A stretch of DNA of 64,000 bases from Megaustenia siamemsis (lineage: Eukaryota; Mollusca; Gastropoda; Stylommatophora; Ariophantidae). The notes under the pieces are model-generated. The model was not told the origin of the DNA. It was given only the letters and a program-made list of their open reading frames with translations, and ran no database searches. Every line of letters begins with the position of its first letter. Position 1 is the first letter of the stretch. Location: assembly GCA_032433765.1 (NCBI GenBank), contig JAVIAB010000139.1, positions 43,233,946 through 43,297,945 on the forward strand. The letters run 5' to 3'. The translations under genes were made by a program, and so were the position numbers. Shown here one piece after another: positions 54,334 to 64,000 of this stretch.

Positions 54334-55443
54334 AATGAGCCATAGAGGTAAAACAGATCTATACCTATGTTTCATAGATTACATCAAAGCATTTGACAAG
54401 TAAAGCACCAAGAAATAATCAACATTTTGGAAGACATAAACGTAGACAGCAAAGATCTAAGAATAATAAAGAACATGTACTGGCAACAAACAGCGGCCAT
54501 AAGAACTGGAAACCAATTGGGAATGTTTCAACAAATAAAACCGGGTGTTAGACAAGGTTGTGTGCTGTCACCAGATTTGTTTAATATTTATAGTGAGATT
54601 ATTTTAAGATCCATAATGGGCATGCCTGAAATAACAATCGGAGGTCATAATATAAATAATCTAAGGTATGCTGATGATACAGTCTTAATCGCTAAGAGTG
54701 AAAATGAGTTACAAGAAATGTTGGACATTATAGTGAAAGAAAGCAAAAGTAAAGGACTCAGATTTAATAGCAAAAAGACAGAAGTAATGGTGACAACATA
54801 GAAAGAGACATCACGTCAGTACACAATAAAGACAAGTGGAACAATATTAAAACAGGTAAATGAATTTAAATATTTGGAAACATTGTTAACCTCAGAAGGT
54901 AGATGTACAACAGATGTGAGATGCAGAATGGCTCAGGCAAAAGCAGCTTTCCAAAAATGACGAAGATACTATGCAATCCATTTTTACAATAGAAACAAGA
55001 AAAGGAGTTCTTAAATGTTATGTAGAGCCAGTATTAACATATGGATGTGAATCATGGACAATAGGACAACAGACAAGAAAATCACTGGAGGCTGTAGAAA
55101 TGTGATTTTGTAGAAGAATGTTGAGAATACATGGACAGCTAAGAAGAGTAATGAAACGTCCTGAAAGAGGCCAAAGGAAAAAGAGGGCTAATTTCCAATA
55201 TTAGGAAGAAACAATTATAATTTTTTGGCTATGTTATGAGAAGAGAACGTTTGGAATATATTGTAACAACTGGAAAAATTGAGGGACGAAGAGATAGAGA
55301 GAAGCAAAGAGAAAAATAACAGACAGCTTAAAAGAATGGCAAGACAGAAGGTCAACAATAGAAATGATAAATAACTGTCGAGATCGAATGTTGTGGTGAG
55401 ACATGATCACCTACGCCAGGAGGCTTGGTACTTGATGATGATG
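54334..55443 (+). mobile_element. LINE-B, 5'-truncated, inserted in the minisatellite
   Basis: Reads [74 protein letters not shown] (catalytic YADD intact), FKYLETLLTSEGRCTTDVRC and CYVEPVLTYGCESWTIGQQT, with a stop after EVMVTT and several shifts. It ends GGTACTTGATGATGATG. AGTCAG occurs on both sides (54328-54333 and 55444-55449), a short target duplication within the array sequence. Confidence 0.92.
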
Positions 55444-55805
55444 AGTCAGGAAATTGGAACAAAATTTAAAAACATTATGTGATACTTTAGCTAGAGCTAG
55501 AAAGGAAATTGAAACAATATTTAAAACAGTATGTGATACTTTAGCTAGAACTAGTCTGGAAATGTGAACAAAATTTAAAACATTGTGTGATACTTTAGCT
55601 AGAGTTAGTCAGGTAATTGAAACAAAATTTAAACATTATGTGATACTTTAGCTAGAGGTAGAAAGGAAATTGAAAAAAATATTTAAAACAGTGTGTGATA
55701 CTTTAGCTAGAACTAGTCAGGAAATGTGAACAAAATTTAAAACATAGTGTGATACTTTAGCTAGAGTTAGTCAGGAAATTGGAACAACATTTAAAACAGT
55801 GTGTA

Positions 55806-56445
55806 CCTCAGTGCAAATAAAGACAGGTGGAACAATATTAAAACAGGTAAATGAATTTAAATATTTGGGAACTTTGTTAACCTCAGACGGAAGATGTACA
55901 AAAGAGGTGAGATGTAGAATGGCTCAGGCAAAAGCAGCTTTCCAAAAAATGATGAAAATACTATGCAATCATTTTTGACAATAGAAACAAGAAAAAGAGT
56001 TCTTAGATGTTACGTAGAGCCAGTCTTAACATACGGGTGCGAATCATGGACAATGGGACAACAGACAAGACAATCATTGGAGTCTGTAGAAATGTGGTTT
56101 TACAGAAGAATGTTGAGAATACCATGGACAGCTAAGAAGAGTAATGAAGAGGTTCTGAGAAAGGTCAAAGCAAAAAGAGAGCTAATTTCCAATGTTAGGA
56201 AGAGACAATCATCATTTTTTGGCCATGTAATGAGAAGAGAACAACTTGAATATATTTAACAACTGGAAAAATTGAGGGACGAAGACATAGAGGGAAGCAA
56301 AGAGAAAAAAATAACAGACAGCTTAAGAGAATGGCTTGGCAGAAGGTCAACAACAGAAATGATAAATAGCTGCCGAGATCGAAAGTTGTGGAGAGACATG
56401 ATCACCTACGCGACTAGGCCCGGTACTTGATGATGATGATGATGA
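55806..56445 (+). mobile_element. LINE-B, 5'-truncated, second insertion in the array
   Basis: VNEFKYLGTLLTSDGRCTKE, VRCRMAQAKAAFQKM, then after a shift FLTIETRKRVLRCYVEPVLT, GQQTRQSLESVEMWFYRRML, NEEVLRKVKAKRELISNVRK and FFGHVMRREQLEYI. The (GAT)n end at 56429-56445 merges into GATACTTTAG of the array, hiding any target duplication. Confidence 0.92.
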
Positions 56446-56617
56446 TGATACTTTAGCTAGAACTAGTCAGGAAATTGGAACAAAATTTAAAACAGTGTGT
56501 GATACTTTAGCTAGAGTTAGTCAGGAAATTGGAACAAAATTTAAAACAGTATGTGATACTTTAGCTAGAGTTAGTCAGGAAGTTGGAACAAAATTTAAAA
56601 CAGTATGAAATACTTTA

Positions 56618-56873
56618 GGGAGCCGCGATAGCTCAGTGGTTAGTGAACTGGACTACAACGGACAAGGGGTAGGGTTCGATCCCAACCGACGGCTTCCGGG
56701 TTCACCCAGCCTTAAATGGGTACCGGATTTTTTCTGGGAAAGTAAAGCAGCACGGGCGTAATACCGACCACATTACCCCAAAAATCATGTGCTGAAGGTC
56801 TGTAAAATATAGGGTCACTAACACCATATTTCCCTATACGCTACTTGGCGTGACGGGGTACTTTACTTACTTA
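56618..56873 (+). mobile_element. SINE-1, full length, in the minisatellite
   Basis: GGGAGCCGCGATAGCTCAGTGG with intact A and B boxes, standard body, and a tail GGGGTACTTTACTTACTTAC in place of a pure T-run. TATGAAATACTTTA (56604-56617) and TATGTGATACTTTA (56875-56888) flank it; both belong to the array unit, so the match may reflect target duplication, array homology or both. Confidence 0.92.
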
Positions 56874-57170
56874 CTATGTGATACTTTAGCTAGAGTTAGG
56901 AAGTTGGAACAAATTTAAAACATTGTGTGATACTTTAGCTAGAACTAGTCAGGAAATTGAAACAAATTTAAAACATAGTGTGATATTTTAGCTAGAACTA
57001 GTCAGAAAATTGAAACAAAATTTAAAACATAGTGTGATACTTTAGCTAGAGCTAGTCAGGAAATTGAAACAAAATTTAAAACATAGTATGATATTTTAGC
57101 TAGAGTTATTGAGTGAATGAAAACAAAGTTTACAACATAGTATACTACTTTAGCTACGGCTATTGGGGAA

Positions 57171-58473
57171 ATTTGAAGAAAGATGACACTTCGGAATTAT
57201 TAGCACTTTTTGATTCTCGTAGAGCAAGCAAACAAAATAATGAACAAACATTTCATACTTAAATGGCTTTTACACATAGTTTATATTACTTCATTATTTT
57301 TTTCCATGTTGCTCTTATTTCTGTTGTATTCATCCCCATATCTTTGTATGACTTTCTGTGTTTTTTAATTCAACACGAAAGTAGTGGGAGGTGGACACAA
57401 TGGTCGGACTTGGATACAAAGACAAATAGTAGGAGGAAGGAGGAAAGATTTCCTCCTTCAAGTACAGGAGTTATATAGAGACTGCGCCAAGCTGCGCCAA
57501 GCTGCGCCAAGCTGCACCAAGCTGCCCCAAGCCAGAGTGATGCAATGATATATATATGTATATATGAATAGGGGTTGTATAGTGCATGAAGGGGTGGGTG
57601 GTTGAGGGGGATAATTACTGATCATGTATTGGACATCAGTTTTTCCCGCCAAAGTGACTTCCAATAGGAGCTAGTGTGTGTGTGTGTGTTGTCCGGCTAT
57701 AGATCACGCCCACTCCGGAAGTGAAACTACCATATTAGGGAGTAGTGATACGTTAGTTATTTCATGGATATGGTGAGCATTTATACATATAATAGTAATA
57801 AGTTAATAGTTATTATATCTACGTGGACGTAAATGGGCCCCGTATTTAAGACATGGACCATAAGTAGGTATACATATACATATATATATTGGCAAATCTT
57901 GCTGGCGGTATTAACGAACAGTCATTTTCTCCTACCGTGGCAGCTCAATATCTCCCACCGTTGCCGCTCTCGCGTGAGTTTATTGATTATTGTCTCCAGC
58001 GAGCGCGAAACGCAACAGGTTATGTAAAAAAAGGCGCGTACACGATTTAATATATTCATTCGACTTGCGTCGGTCACTCAGTCAACCACAGTGTTAACAC
58101 GGCTAGATAGGTTCCATATCTGTAAAGTATTAACAGATCCCATGAACACTCTCAAAGTCTCTATTTAGCGAGTTGAGCCTGGAGAATACTCGCCCACATC
58201 TAGGACAATTGCATTAATTACCAGCCAGCGTGTTCCTTTAGGCTACCTCTCCAAAGAGAGAGAGAAAATATATATATATATAAACTAATTTGCTAGAATA
58301 ATTCAAACCAATACGCTAATTGGGAAGAGCGCTATGGATGTTAGTGAGCAGAGTATTTTACAAAAATCCAACCGCAAGGTTAGCATGTCTTATCATATTC
58401 TCTCTCCAGCGCTTATTTTTTTTTTTTAGGATATTAAGATAGTCTAACGTTTGAAAATTTCAAATTACTTTAG
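57171..58473. other. No gene recognised; small tandem repeats
   Basis: Contains CTGCGCCAAG x5 (57482-57531), a GT run (57674-57689) and short TA runs near 57550, 57870 and 58270. A 72-codon frame at 57263 starts hydrophobically but has no further support. Confidence 0.45.
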
Positions 58474-58692
58474 GTGACGTTTGCCGACGAGTTGGTGACA
58501 GTCCATCATTTGGATGATCTTACAGAGGATAGACGCTCAACGTGGATGCAGGTTGCCTGTGACAGGCACAGATTTGCGAGAAGAATAGCAACAACGGCAT
58601 TAGTTATAGAGCCTATTCTTCAACAAAACTTCAAAACCAGGATAAATAGCGTCGCTTCCAAAAATCGAGAAGGAAACAAGCGCCATAATTAG
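58474..58692 (+). other. Unidentified 72-codon frame, possibly a LINE C-terminus
   Basis: DELVTVHHLDDLTEDRRSTW then MQVACDRHRF and a basic tail. LTxDRxxW is a common phrase near the end of non-LTR retrotransposon proteins, but no upstream RT segment adjoins it. Weak call. Confidence 0.25.
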
Positions 58693-58949
58693 AGATGTAA
58701 TAAGTAAAACGAACAAAAAACCGTAACTTCTAAAACTATCAAACGTGCGATAAACCTAATACCCAACAAGTCCATGCTGCAATTGACAAACTACCAGTCA
58801 TACACAACGCGTTTTTTAAAATAATTTTTTCACCTAGCGAAAAACCTACGATCCTCCCTTTACGATTCTGTCGTGAACGCTAGACTCGCGATATAACAGT
58901 TTGCAACCGATGCCTCCAACTACACATCGTAGAAAAACTACAACATGGA

Positions 58950-59810
58950 TATTCTCACAGGGCGGATTTCTATTAAATGTTTGCAAAACATATATATTAA
59001 AATATAAATTTAAAATGTTGGTTTTTCTAAAGAAAAGAACGTCTGTTTTTTTTGTGTGTGTTATACATTATTCTTATCAGGTTAATAAACTTTGTGGGAA
59101 TCCATAGTGACTCACCAACTGCCAAACCATTCCTCTGTCTAAACTAGCAAATACCGTTTCGTAATCTTTGTTCAATTGTTATACGTAGAGTAGTTATGTG
59201 ATCAGCACATGAGCTGTTCTTCCTAAAAAATACGTGTGCGTCTCTCAAATGTTTCTCTGTGACCTTTTTTTAGTCTCTCCAGAATAAATCTACTTATTTT
59301 TTTGTATTCATCCTGGCACTGATAGCAGCATAATGCCCCATATAATATGTACACCCCTGTAAACTTCCTTTCTAATGGTAGTTGATCATATAACCTTCTT
59401 CCGTCTCCCAAATGTTATCTAATAGAGTATGTAACATCATGGTAGAGGTGTTAATACTCCGAAGGAATTTCATCTGGCCCTATGGCTTTAACCATTTTTT
59501 AAATAACTTCTACTGGTAGTATATCTTGAGGATTATTTGAGCCGGGTCTGTTCCAAAAGTTCTTCAAAGTGCTATTTCCATCTCTCTAGGTGTTCCCTTA
59601 TAGTACTAGGCAGATTTCCTGTCTTATCTCTAATAAAGACAGCAATCTGTTTGCATTTTCCACACAATTTTCTGTGTACGGTTGTACAGTGCTTTATAAT
59701 TCCTTTTATTTGCTGCTTCCTCTGCCTCTTTAGCTAGATCATCTATATATTTCCGCTGGCCACTTTTACTCTCTCCAGAACGATTCTGCGTAATATATTT
59801 CTTGGCACTG
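58950..59810 (-). mobile_element. LINE RT fragment, another family
   Basis: From high to low coordinate the minus strand reads GQRKYIDDLAKEAEEAANKR, NYKALYNRTQKIVWKMQT (pre-RT linker), KAIGPDEIPSE, KISRFILERLKK, a CADHITTLRI-like segment and LDRGMVWQLVSHYG, with frequent frame changes. These are the linker and early RT palm motifs of a LINE distinct from A, B and C. It ends before the catalytic box. Confidence 0.75.
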
Positions 59811-59817
59811 ATAACGG

Positions 59818-60780
59818 CTACCATGGAGCGTCATTCCGCTCTGTCTCTTGCTTTAATGGTGCACGCTGTCATAGGCTGACGTGTTTATCTTTTGATGTTA
59901 CTCGTCCATGTTAGTCGTGGTCTGCCTCTCCCGCTTTTACTTAGTATTTTCCCCTCCAGGATTACTTTTAGTAGACTGTTGTATCTTTTAACATGGCCCA
60001 AAAACCGCATTTGTCTTGTTTGAATGTGCTTAGTAGTTCTCTTTTCGTTGTTAGTTGTTTTAAGACTTCATCGGTGTTTTCTTTTCCTTCCATCCAATTC
60101 TACCTATTCTTCTATATACCACATATCAAAGGCTTCAGTTGTCTGTTCAGTTTTCTTGTCTAACGTCCCTGTTTATGCACCATTTAGGAATGTTGAGAAG
60201 ACAACATTTTGCTATTCTTAGTTTTAGCCCTGATCTTATTTGCTTTGATGTTAGTATATTTTTCATGGCATTAACGTTATTTTTCACCATTCATATTCTT
60301 TTGCTTATTTCAATTTTACATTTTCATTTACTGGTTATAGTATGTACAAGGTAGTTGTAGCTCTGAACTATCTCCAAGTCTTTTTCCGTCAATTTTGATA
60401 TCCACTTGCTGGTTTTGAATATTTTCTTTGTTAATTGTCATAGTTTTACTTTCTTTTGATATTCATATTTAATCCATATTTATTTATTTTTTTTTTTGCT
60501 TGTCATGTTTAATTCATTAAGTAATGTTGTAGATCTTTATGATTTTCTGGTACTAATACAGTATCATCAACATATTTTAGGTTAATGATCATCTCTCAAT
60601 TAATGTTTAGGTATGGCATTTATGTGATGTTTTAAAGATTTTCTCGGTGTATATACTGCACAAGCATGGTGATAGGATGCATCCATGTTTTACTCCTCTT
60701 TTTATAAAATAGGTATCGAGTTCTCTTTGTTATATTTTATTATCGCTGTTTGCCCGCAGTATAAATTATTTATCTCAGTC
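59818..60780 (-). mobile_element. Decayed LINE-A copy
   Basis: The reverse complement preserves GRGRPRLTWTSNIKR-like DNA near 59905-59960, FLGHVKR...-like at ~60000, LDKKTEQ-like at ~60150, and a YVDD catalytic box (60550-60585, CAGTATCATCAACATATTT reversed). RGV..GCILSP-like DNA lies at ~60680-60710. Many indels. The 3' GAT end is missing, the element being joined abruptly at 59818 to the neighbouring LINE. Confidence 0.8.
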
Positions 60781-60924
60781 ATCCTTTAAAACTGGGAACT
60801 ATTAATATGGTGATACGAGGGATCAACAACAATATATTTTTCTGACACCGTAATCTCTGATAACTCACAGACAGCGTTACGAGTGACGTCGATAATTTTT
60901 TTTTGTTTGGAAAAGTTGAGATAG

Positions 60925-61145
60925 TTTAACAGCTGTTGAACGGGCTCTGTTCAATATTGGATATTCAGATGAGACCAAAAGCAAAGCAGAATCCATAATT
61001 ACCGAGCTAGGCGAAACACTGGATGTGCTGTTGGTGACAAATGTGAAAAAGATGATGGTGTTATTGTCGAAACACCATGATGGTTGAGTGAACATGTTGT
61101 TGACATGTCAGATACGGTTGTCGTTAATGTTGCTGACAACAACCA
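60925..61145 (+). repeat. Duplicated segment A, copy 1
   Basis: AACGGGCTCTGTTCAATATT, then GGATATTCAGATGAGACCAA and CGAAACACTGGATGTGCTGT match 61995-62212. Both copies preserve a plus-strand stretch like AVERALFNIGYSDE..KAES, hinting at former coding, but I do not recognise it. Confidence 0.8.
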
Positions 61146-61227
61146 TTTTTTTTATTTGGTGATGAGTATGTGAAAATCGTGATGTCATTTGTATCTTACA
61201 TGTGTTGAAGCGAAGAGATTTCCATCT

Positions 61228-61480
61228 TGCAGATACACCTGCAAATGATCGCCTTTCCAGCAAAGTTCCTACACAAGGGAGAAGGCTGATGGGTCTGTAA
61301 TTCTTGGAGATCAATTTTATTTGTGACTTTTCAGAGTCAAGGTATGGTATGTAGAGATCTCCTCCCACACAGATGATGCTTGTCCTAAGTGTCAAATATT
61401 GTTAACGATCCTGAAAAACCAGTCATCGAGGTGGCATTGTCGGCAGGTTTGAAGAATTAATGTCGACTCTGATATTGACA
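61228..61480 (-). mobile_element. Segment B copy 1, with RT remnant
   Basis: The minus strand includes GDLYIPYLDSEKSQIKLISK followed by NYRPISLLPCVGTLLER, the early palm motif (YRPISLL) of a non-LTR reverse transcriptase. The segment recurs at 62925-63155. Confidence 0.65.
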
Positions 61481-61994
61481 AATACATATCTCTCCCCAAT
61501 TATCAGTATAGATCTGTCTGACATCATATGGAAGAATATCTAAAGCAGCATCGTCACTGTTAGTTTCCTTCTTTTCGCAGAACACCCAGTTTCCACTCGA
61601 TGTGATAGCTCGTTTGTGTGACACTGATGAAGAAGTAGAAGGAGACTGTATGGGGAACGATGAATACTGCTGTAGTTCGTATGTAAATTGTCTCTACTAT
61701 TAAACGACGAACTGTAAAGAGGCCGTATGGGTGAGTGGTAGCGATACAGGTAGTGATATTGCATTTTTGGTTTTCTAGATGTTTTTTTTCCTTCAGATTG
61801 GAGGTGCATTTGCACACGAAATATCACCAATAGTTTTGTTTTCACTAGCAGAAAATCACCATAGACTTTTTTCTCCCACAGATCCTCATTTCTTATCTTA
61901 TATCCGAACTTATCTTGGAACTAATTTCCCGACGTATTTGTGACACAGGTGACTTCCTACCGCTGAGAGTTATTTTCACGATGCATCGTTTAAG
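61481..61994. other. No gene recognised
   Basis: Contains overlapping short frames on the minus strand (61540-61845) without motifs. Nothing identified. Confidence 0.35.
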
Positions 61995-62212
61995 AGCTGT
62001 TGAACGGGCTCTTTTCAATATTGGATATTCAGATGAGTCCAGAATCAAGGCTGAATCCATAATGACTGAGCTACTCGAAACACTGAGATGTGCTGTTGGT
62101 GACACATGTGAAAAAAGATGATGGCGTTGTTGTCGAAACATCATGATGGCTGAGTGAACATGTTGTTGACATGACAGATACTGTTGTCGTTATTGATGCT
62201 GACAAAACAGTT
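61995..62212 (+). repeat. Duplicated segment A, copy 2
   Basis: Second copy of 60925-61145, inside a 68-codon frame (61915-62121) that reads RRICDTGDFLPLRVIF then HRLRAVERALFNIGYSDESR. No known family recognised. Confidence 0.8.
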
Positions 62213-62924
62213 TGTTTTCGGTGATGGAGCTTGTGAAAGGTTGTATCTCCCTATCAACCGACAACATGGTAAAAACTTGTAGTCGGTGGCTCTGGTGTAC
62301 GACTCGTTACGACAGAGGTTGACACACTCACAGAGTTTGTAGTGTCAACATAAGAACATGCCCAGATTTGTCGACGCATCAGAGATTGTAGGATCAGCAC
62401 AGTTGACATGTTCATGTGCCTCAACTCACACTCGATTGTAATGTCTCTGCTCTACATGTATTATCGGTGTTCTTGTAGTCGACACTGTCGTGGTGTGATC
62501 GTTCAAGATGTCATAGATGTCGACACACTAGGCTGTAATGTCGGTGATATATGTGATGGTATTGGTGTCGGGAGAACACAATTTGTAATGTCAACCCCCA
62601 CATTCTCTCTTATTAACAACTAGTCGAGTCACCTTTCATGATAAGCGTGGTCGGTGACGCACACATTTTATGTTGTTTTATGGTGTCGAGCAAAATTTAA
62701 TATCAAAATATATAAAAAATGTTCAATTTTTTTTTAAATGTTGATGTAGTTGTAGTCTTGCGCGCATCAGAATAACGAGATCCCCATCACTGAGACCGGT
62801 GTCGACACGCTCTCTGTTTTGTGTGAGATATATCAACTGAACGTATGTTTTTTTCTACCCTAGCTGTGTTCGAGTAAGTTGGTTTTGTGTACCAGATCAA
62901 CCTTTTATTCATCATCTTCCACAA
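62213..62924. other. Extra DNA between duplicated segments; no gene recognised
   Basis: Copy 1 has only ~80 bp between segments A and B, while here ~710 bp intervene. The DNA is rich in TGTCGAC/GTTGACA-like words (62270-62560) but without a fixed period. Confidence 0.45.
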
Positions 62925-63155
62925 CAACATTCCTACATAAGGGAGCAGGCAGATGGGTCTGTAATTCTCGAGATCATTTTTCTTGTGTGTGACTTTTCTG
63001 AGTCAAGGTATGGTATGCAGAGATCTCCTCCCAAGCAGATGATACGTGTCCTAAGTGTCAAATATTGTTTACGATCATGAAAAACCAGTCATCGAGGTGG
63101 CATTTTCGACAGGCTTGAAGAAATCAATGTCGAACTTTGACATTGACAAATACCT
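62925..63155 (-). mobile_element. Segment B copy 2, decayed RT remnant
   Basis: ATGGGTCTGTAATTCTCGAG, GAGTCAAGGTATGGTATGCA, AGATCTCCTCCCAAGCAGAT and CAGTCATCGAGGTGGCATTT match copy 1 at 61285-61440. The minus-strand frame is broken. Confidence 0.65.
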
Positions 63156-63355
63156 GAACATTGTCCTTCACCCTCATTGTAATGTTTAAGTAAGATTTCC
63201 TGGAATGAAATTCGACATCTAGGTGATCAGCGCGTCAAACATATCATAGGCTGTGATTGAGCTCGATGTTTTACATCCCCTTTGACTGGAGGATGATGAG
63301 CCTGTAAATCACGGAAGCCGTGTTGTCATCGAACGGTCTAGGTATTTCTCTTTTG

Positions 63356-63435
63356 AATTTCTCATTTGATCATGTTGATGTCGCAGTCGTCGTGTGGTGG
63401 TTTCATGTGACATCAACATGGTCAAATGAGAAATT
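63356..63435 (+). other. 27-bp-arm hairpin
   Basis: AATTTCTCATTTGATCATGT TGATGTC (63356-63382) pairs with 63409-63435 across a 26-base loop. The one non-Watson-Crick position is a T/G that would wobble-pair in a plus-strand RNA. No gene surrounds it. Short inverted repeats of this kind can be element remnants or small-RNA precursors; the sequence alone does not decide. Confidence 0.6.
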
Positions 63436-64000
63436 TTTCTTGGTTGAAGGACACTTGTTGTTCGGTAATGACGCTGGACTAGCGGTGTTGTAAATATATG
63501 TTTGCGATTCGTCACCAGACATTCGGTTGTAACGGGAAAAATGACAGATGCTAGTTTTGTTGGAATGTCGGTTGACATGTTGCCAATTGGTTGGTGGTCG
63601 TAATATGGCTCGTGTTTTTTTTTTTTTCGACTCACCCGTGTTTCGCGGGTCATCGCGATAGTTTCTGAATTAACTTGTGGAAGTTTTGAAAGTGTGTTCA
63701 CAATATCTTTGATCGGAGAGACACAAATTTGAAAAGGTCTTTGTCTGGTTCACCAGTGCTCGATTCTCACTCAATTGCTCAAGTCTTTTGAACAATTGGG
63801 TAAGTTCAGTCTACTGATCGTGTACATACATCGTGTCCACTATCTCTATCTTCGTAGCAGAATAAAAAGCGCCAGTTTGGGTAGTATGCTATCTATACCT
63901 TAGTTGATTCACGTGTTATTTTTAAAAGTGAAGATGTTGAAAAGTAGCGGGTTCATGTCAAATCATTCGACATATGTCACCCTCAGACCACTGACTAGAT
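63436..64000. other. No gene recognised
   Basis: A 130-codon minus-strand frame (63309-63701) spans the hairpin but has no motif and is crossed by the inverted repeat. Nothing else seen to the window end. Confidence 0.35.

Larger units (their letters stand above)
55450..57170. repeat. ~52-bp minisatellite, interrupted by LINE-B and SINE-1
   Basis: Unit GTGATACTTTAGCTAGAGTT, AGTCAGGAAATTGGAACAAA then ATTTAAAACAGT. It occupies 55450-55805, 56446-56617 and 56874-57170. Its first ~28 bp match the 33-bp unit further left, so the two arrays descend from one ancestor. Copies are more diverged than in the 33-bp array. Confidence 0.92.

Noticed and set aside
63309..63701. 130-codon minus-strand frame
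   Set aside because: Crosses the 27-bp-arm inverted repeat and shows no domain, composition or neighbour supporting a gene.

Overview
The window looks like repeat-rich, AT-rich animal (eukaryotic) genomic DNA. There are no operons, no Shine-Dalgarno sites and no CRISPR. The only host protein gene I can support is one exon of a class A G-protein-coupled receptor (6231-7343, minus strand). Everything else recognisable is mobile-element sequence or tandem repeat. The mix of endonuclease/reverse-transcriptase LINEs, tRNA-derived SINEs and long minisatellites, together with an orphan peptide-type GPCR, fits a lophotrochozoan, most likely a gastropod mollusc. That placement is inference; no single marker proves it.

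Layout. 1-4.2 kb: SINE and LINE debris plus a 53-bp minisatellite. 4.4-5.9 kb: a 25-bp minisatellite carrying a 157-bp copy of DNA from 3.6 kb upstream. 6.2-7.3 kb: the GPCR exon. 8.7-23.6 kb: minisatellites, truncated LINEs, SINEs and a head-to-head SINE pair. 24.5-25.9 kb: a 64-bp minisatellite. 26.1-27.5 kb: a complete-looking non-autonomous DNA transposon with 62-bp terminal inverted repeats and a perfect 6-bp target duplication. 28.4-31 kb: a LINE with an uninterrupted 512-codon frame and two SINEs. 31.5-37.7 kb: three large minisatellites (35, 23 and 48 bp). 38-45.5 kb: a nest of LINEs, including a near full-length endonuclease-RT element inserted with a 14-bp target duplication into an older LINE. 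46-57 kb: more minisatellites, a hAT-like element, SINEs and LINE insertions inside an array. 58.5-64 kb: decayed LINEs and a duplicated unidentified segment.

LINE groups, named here only for cross-reference: LINE-A (C-terminus ends MVANLRCGDGTR or similar), LINE-B (ends ...RDRKLWRDMI), LINE-C (ends ...RLWKDMIAYA), LINE-J (carries an RNase H domain and ends HLWTCSECNDDDP), plus several single fragments. LINE-A, -B and -C commonly end in a short GAT/TGA repeat. SINE-1 (8 copies), SINE-2 and SINE-3 have tRNA-like A and B boxes. By summing my intervals, minisatellites occupy about 13 kb, roughly a fifth of the window. Several of them grew out of retrotransposon sequence.

The elements do not form a functional pathway. 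The window is a record of successive insertions, nested insertions and tandem amplification around one receptor exon.
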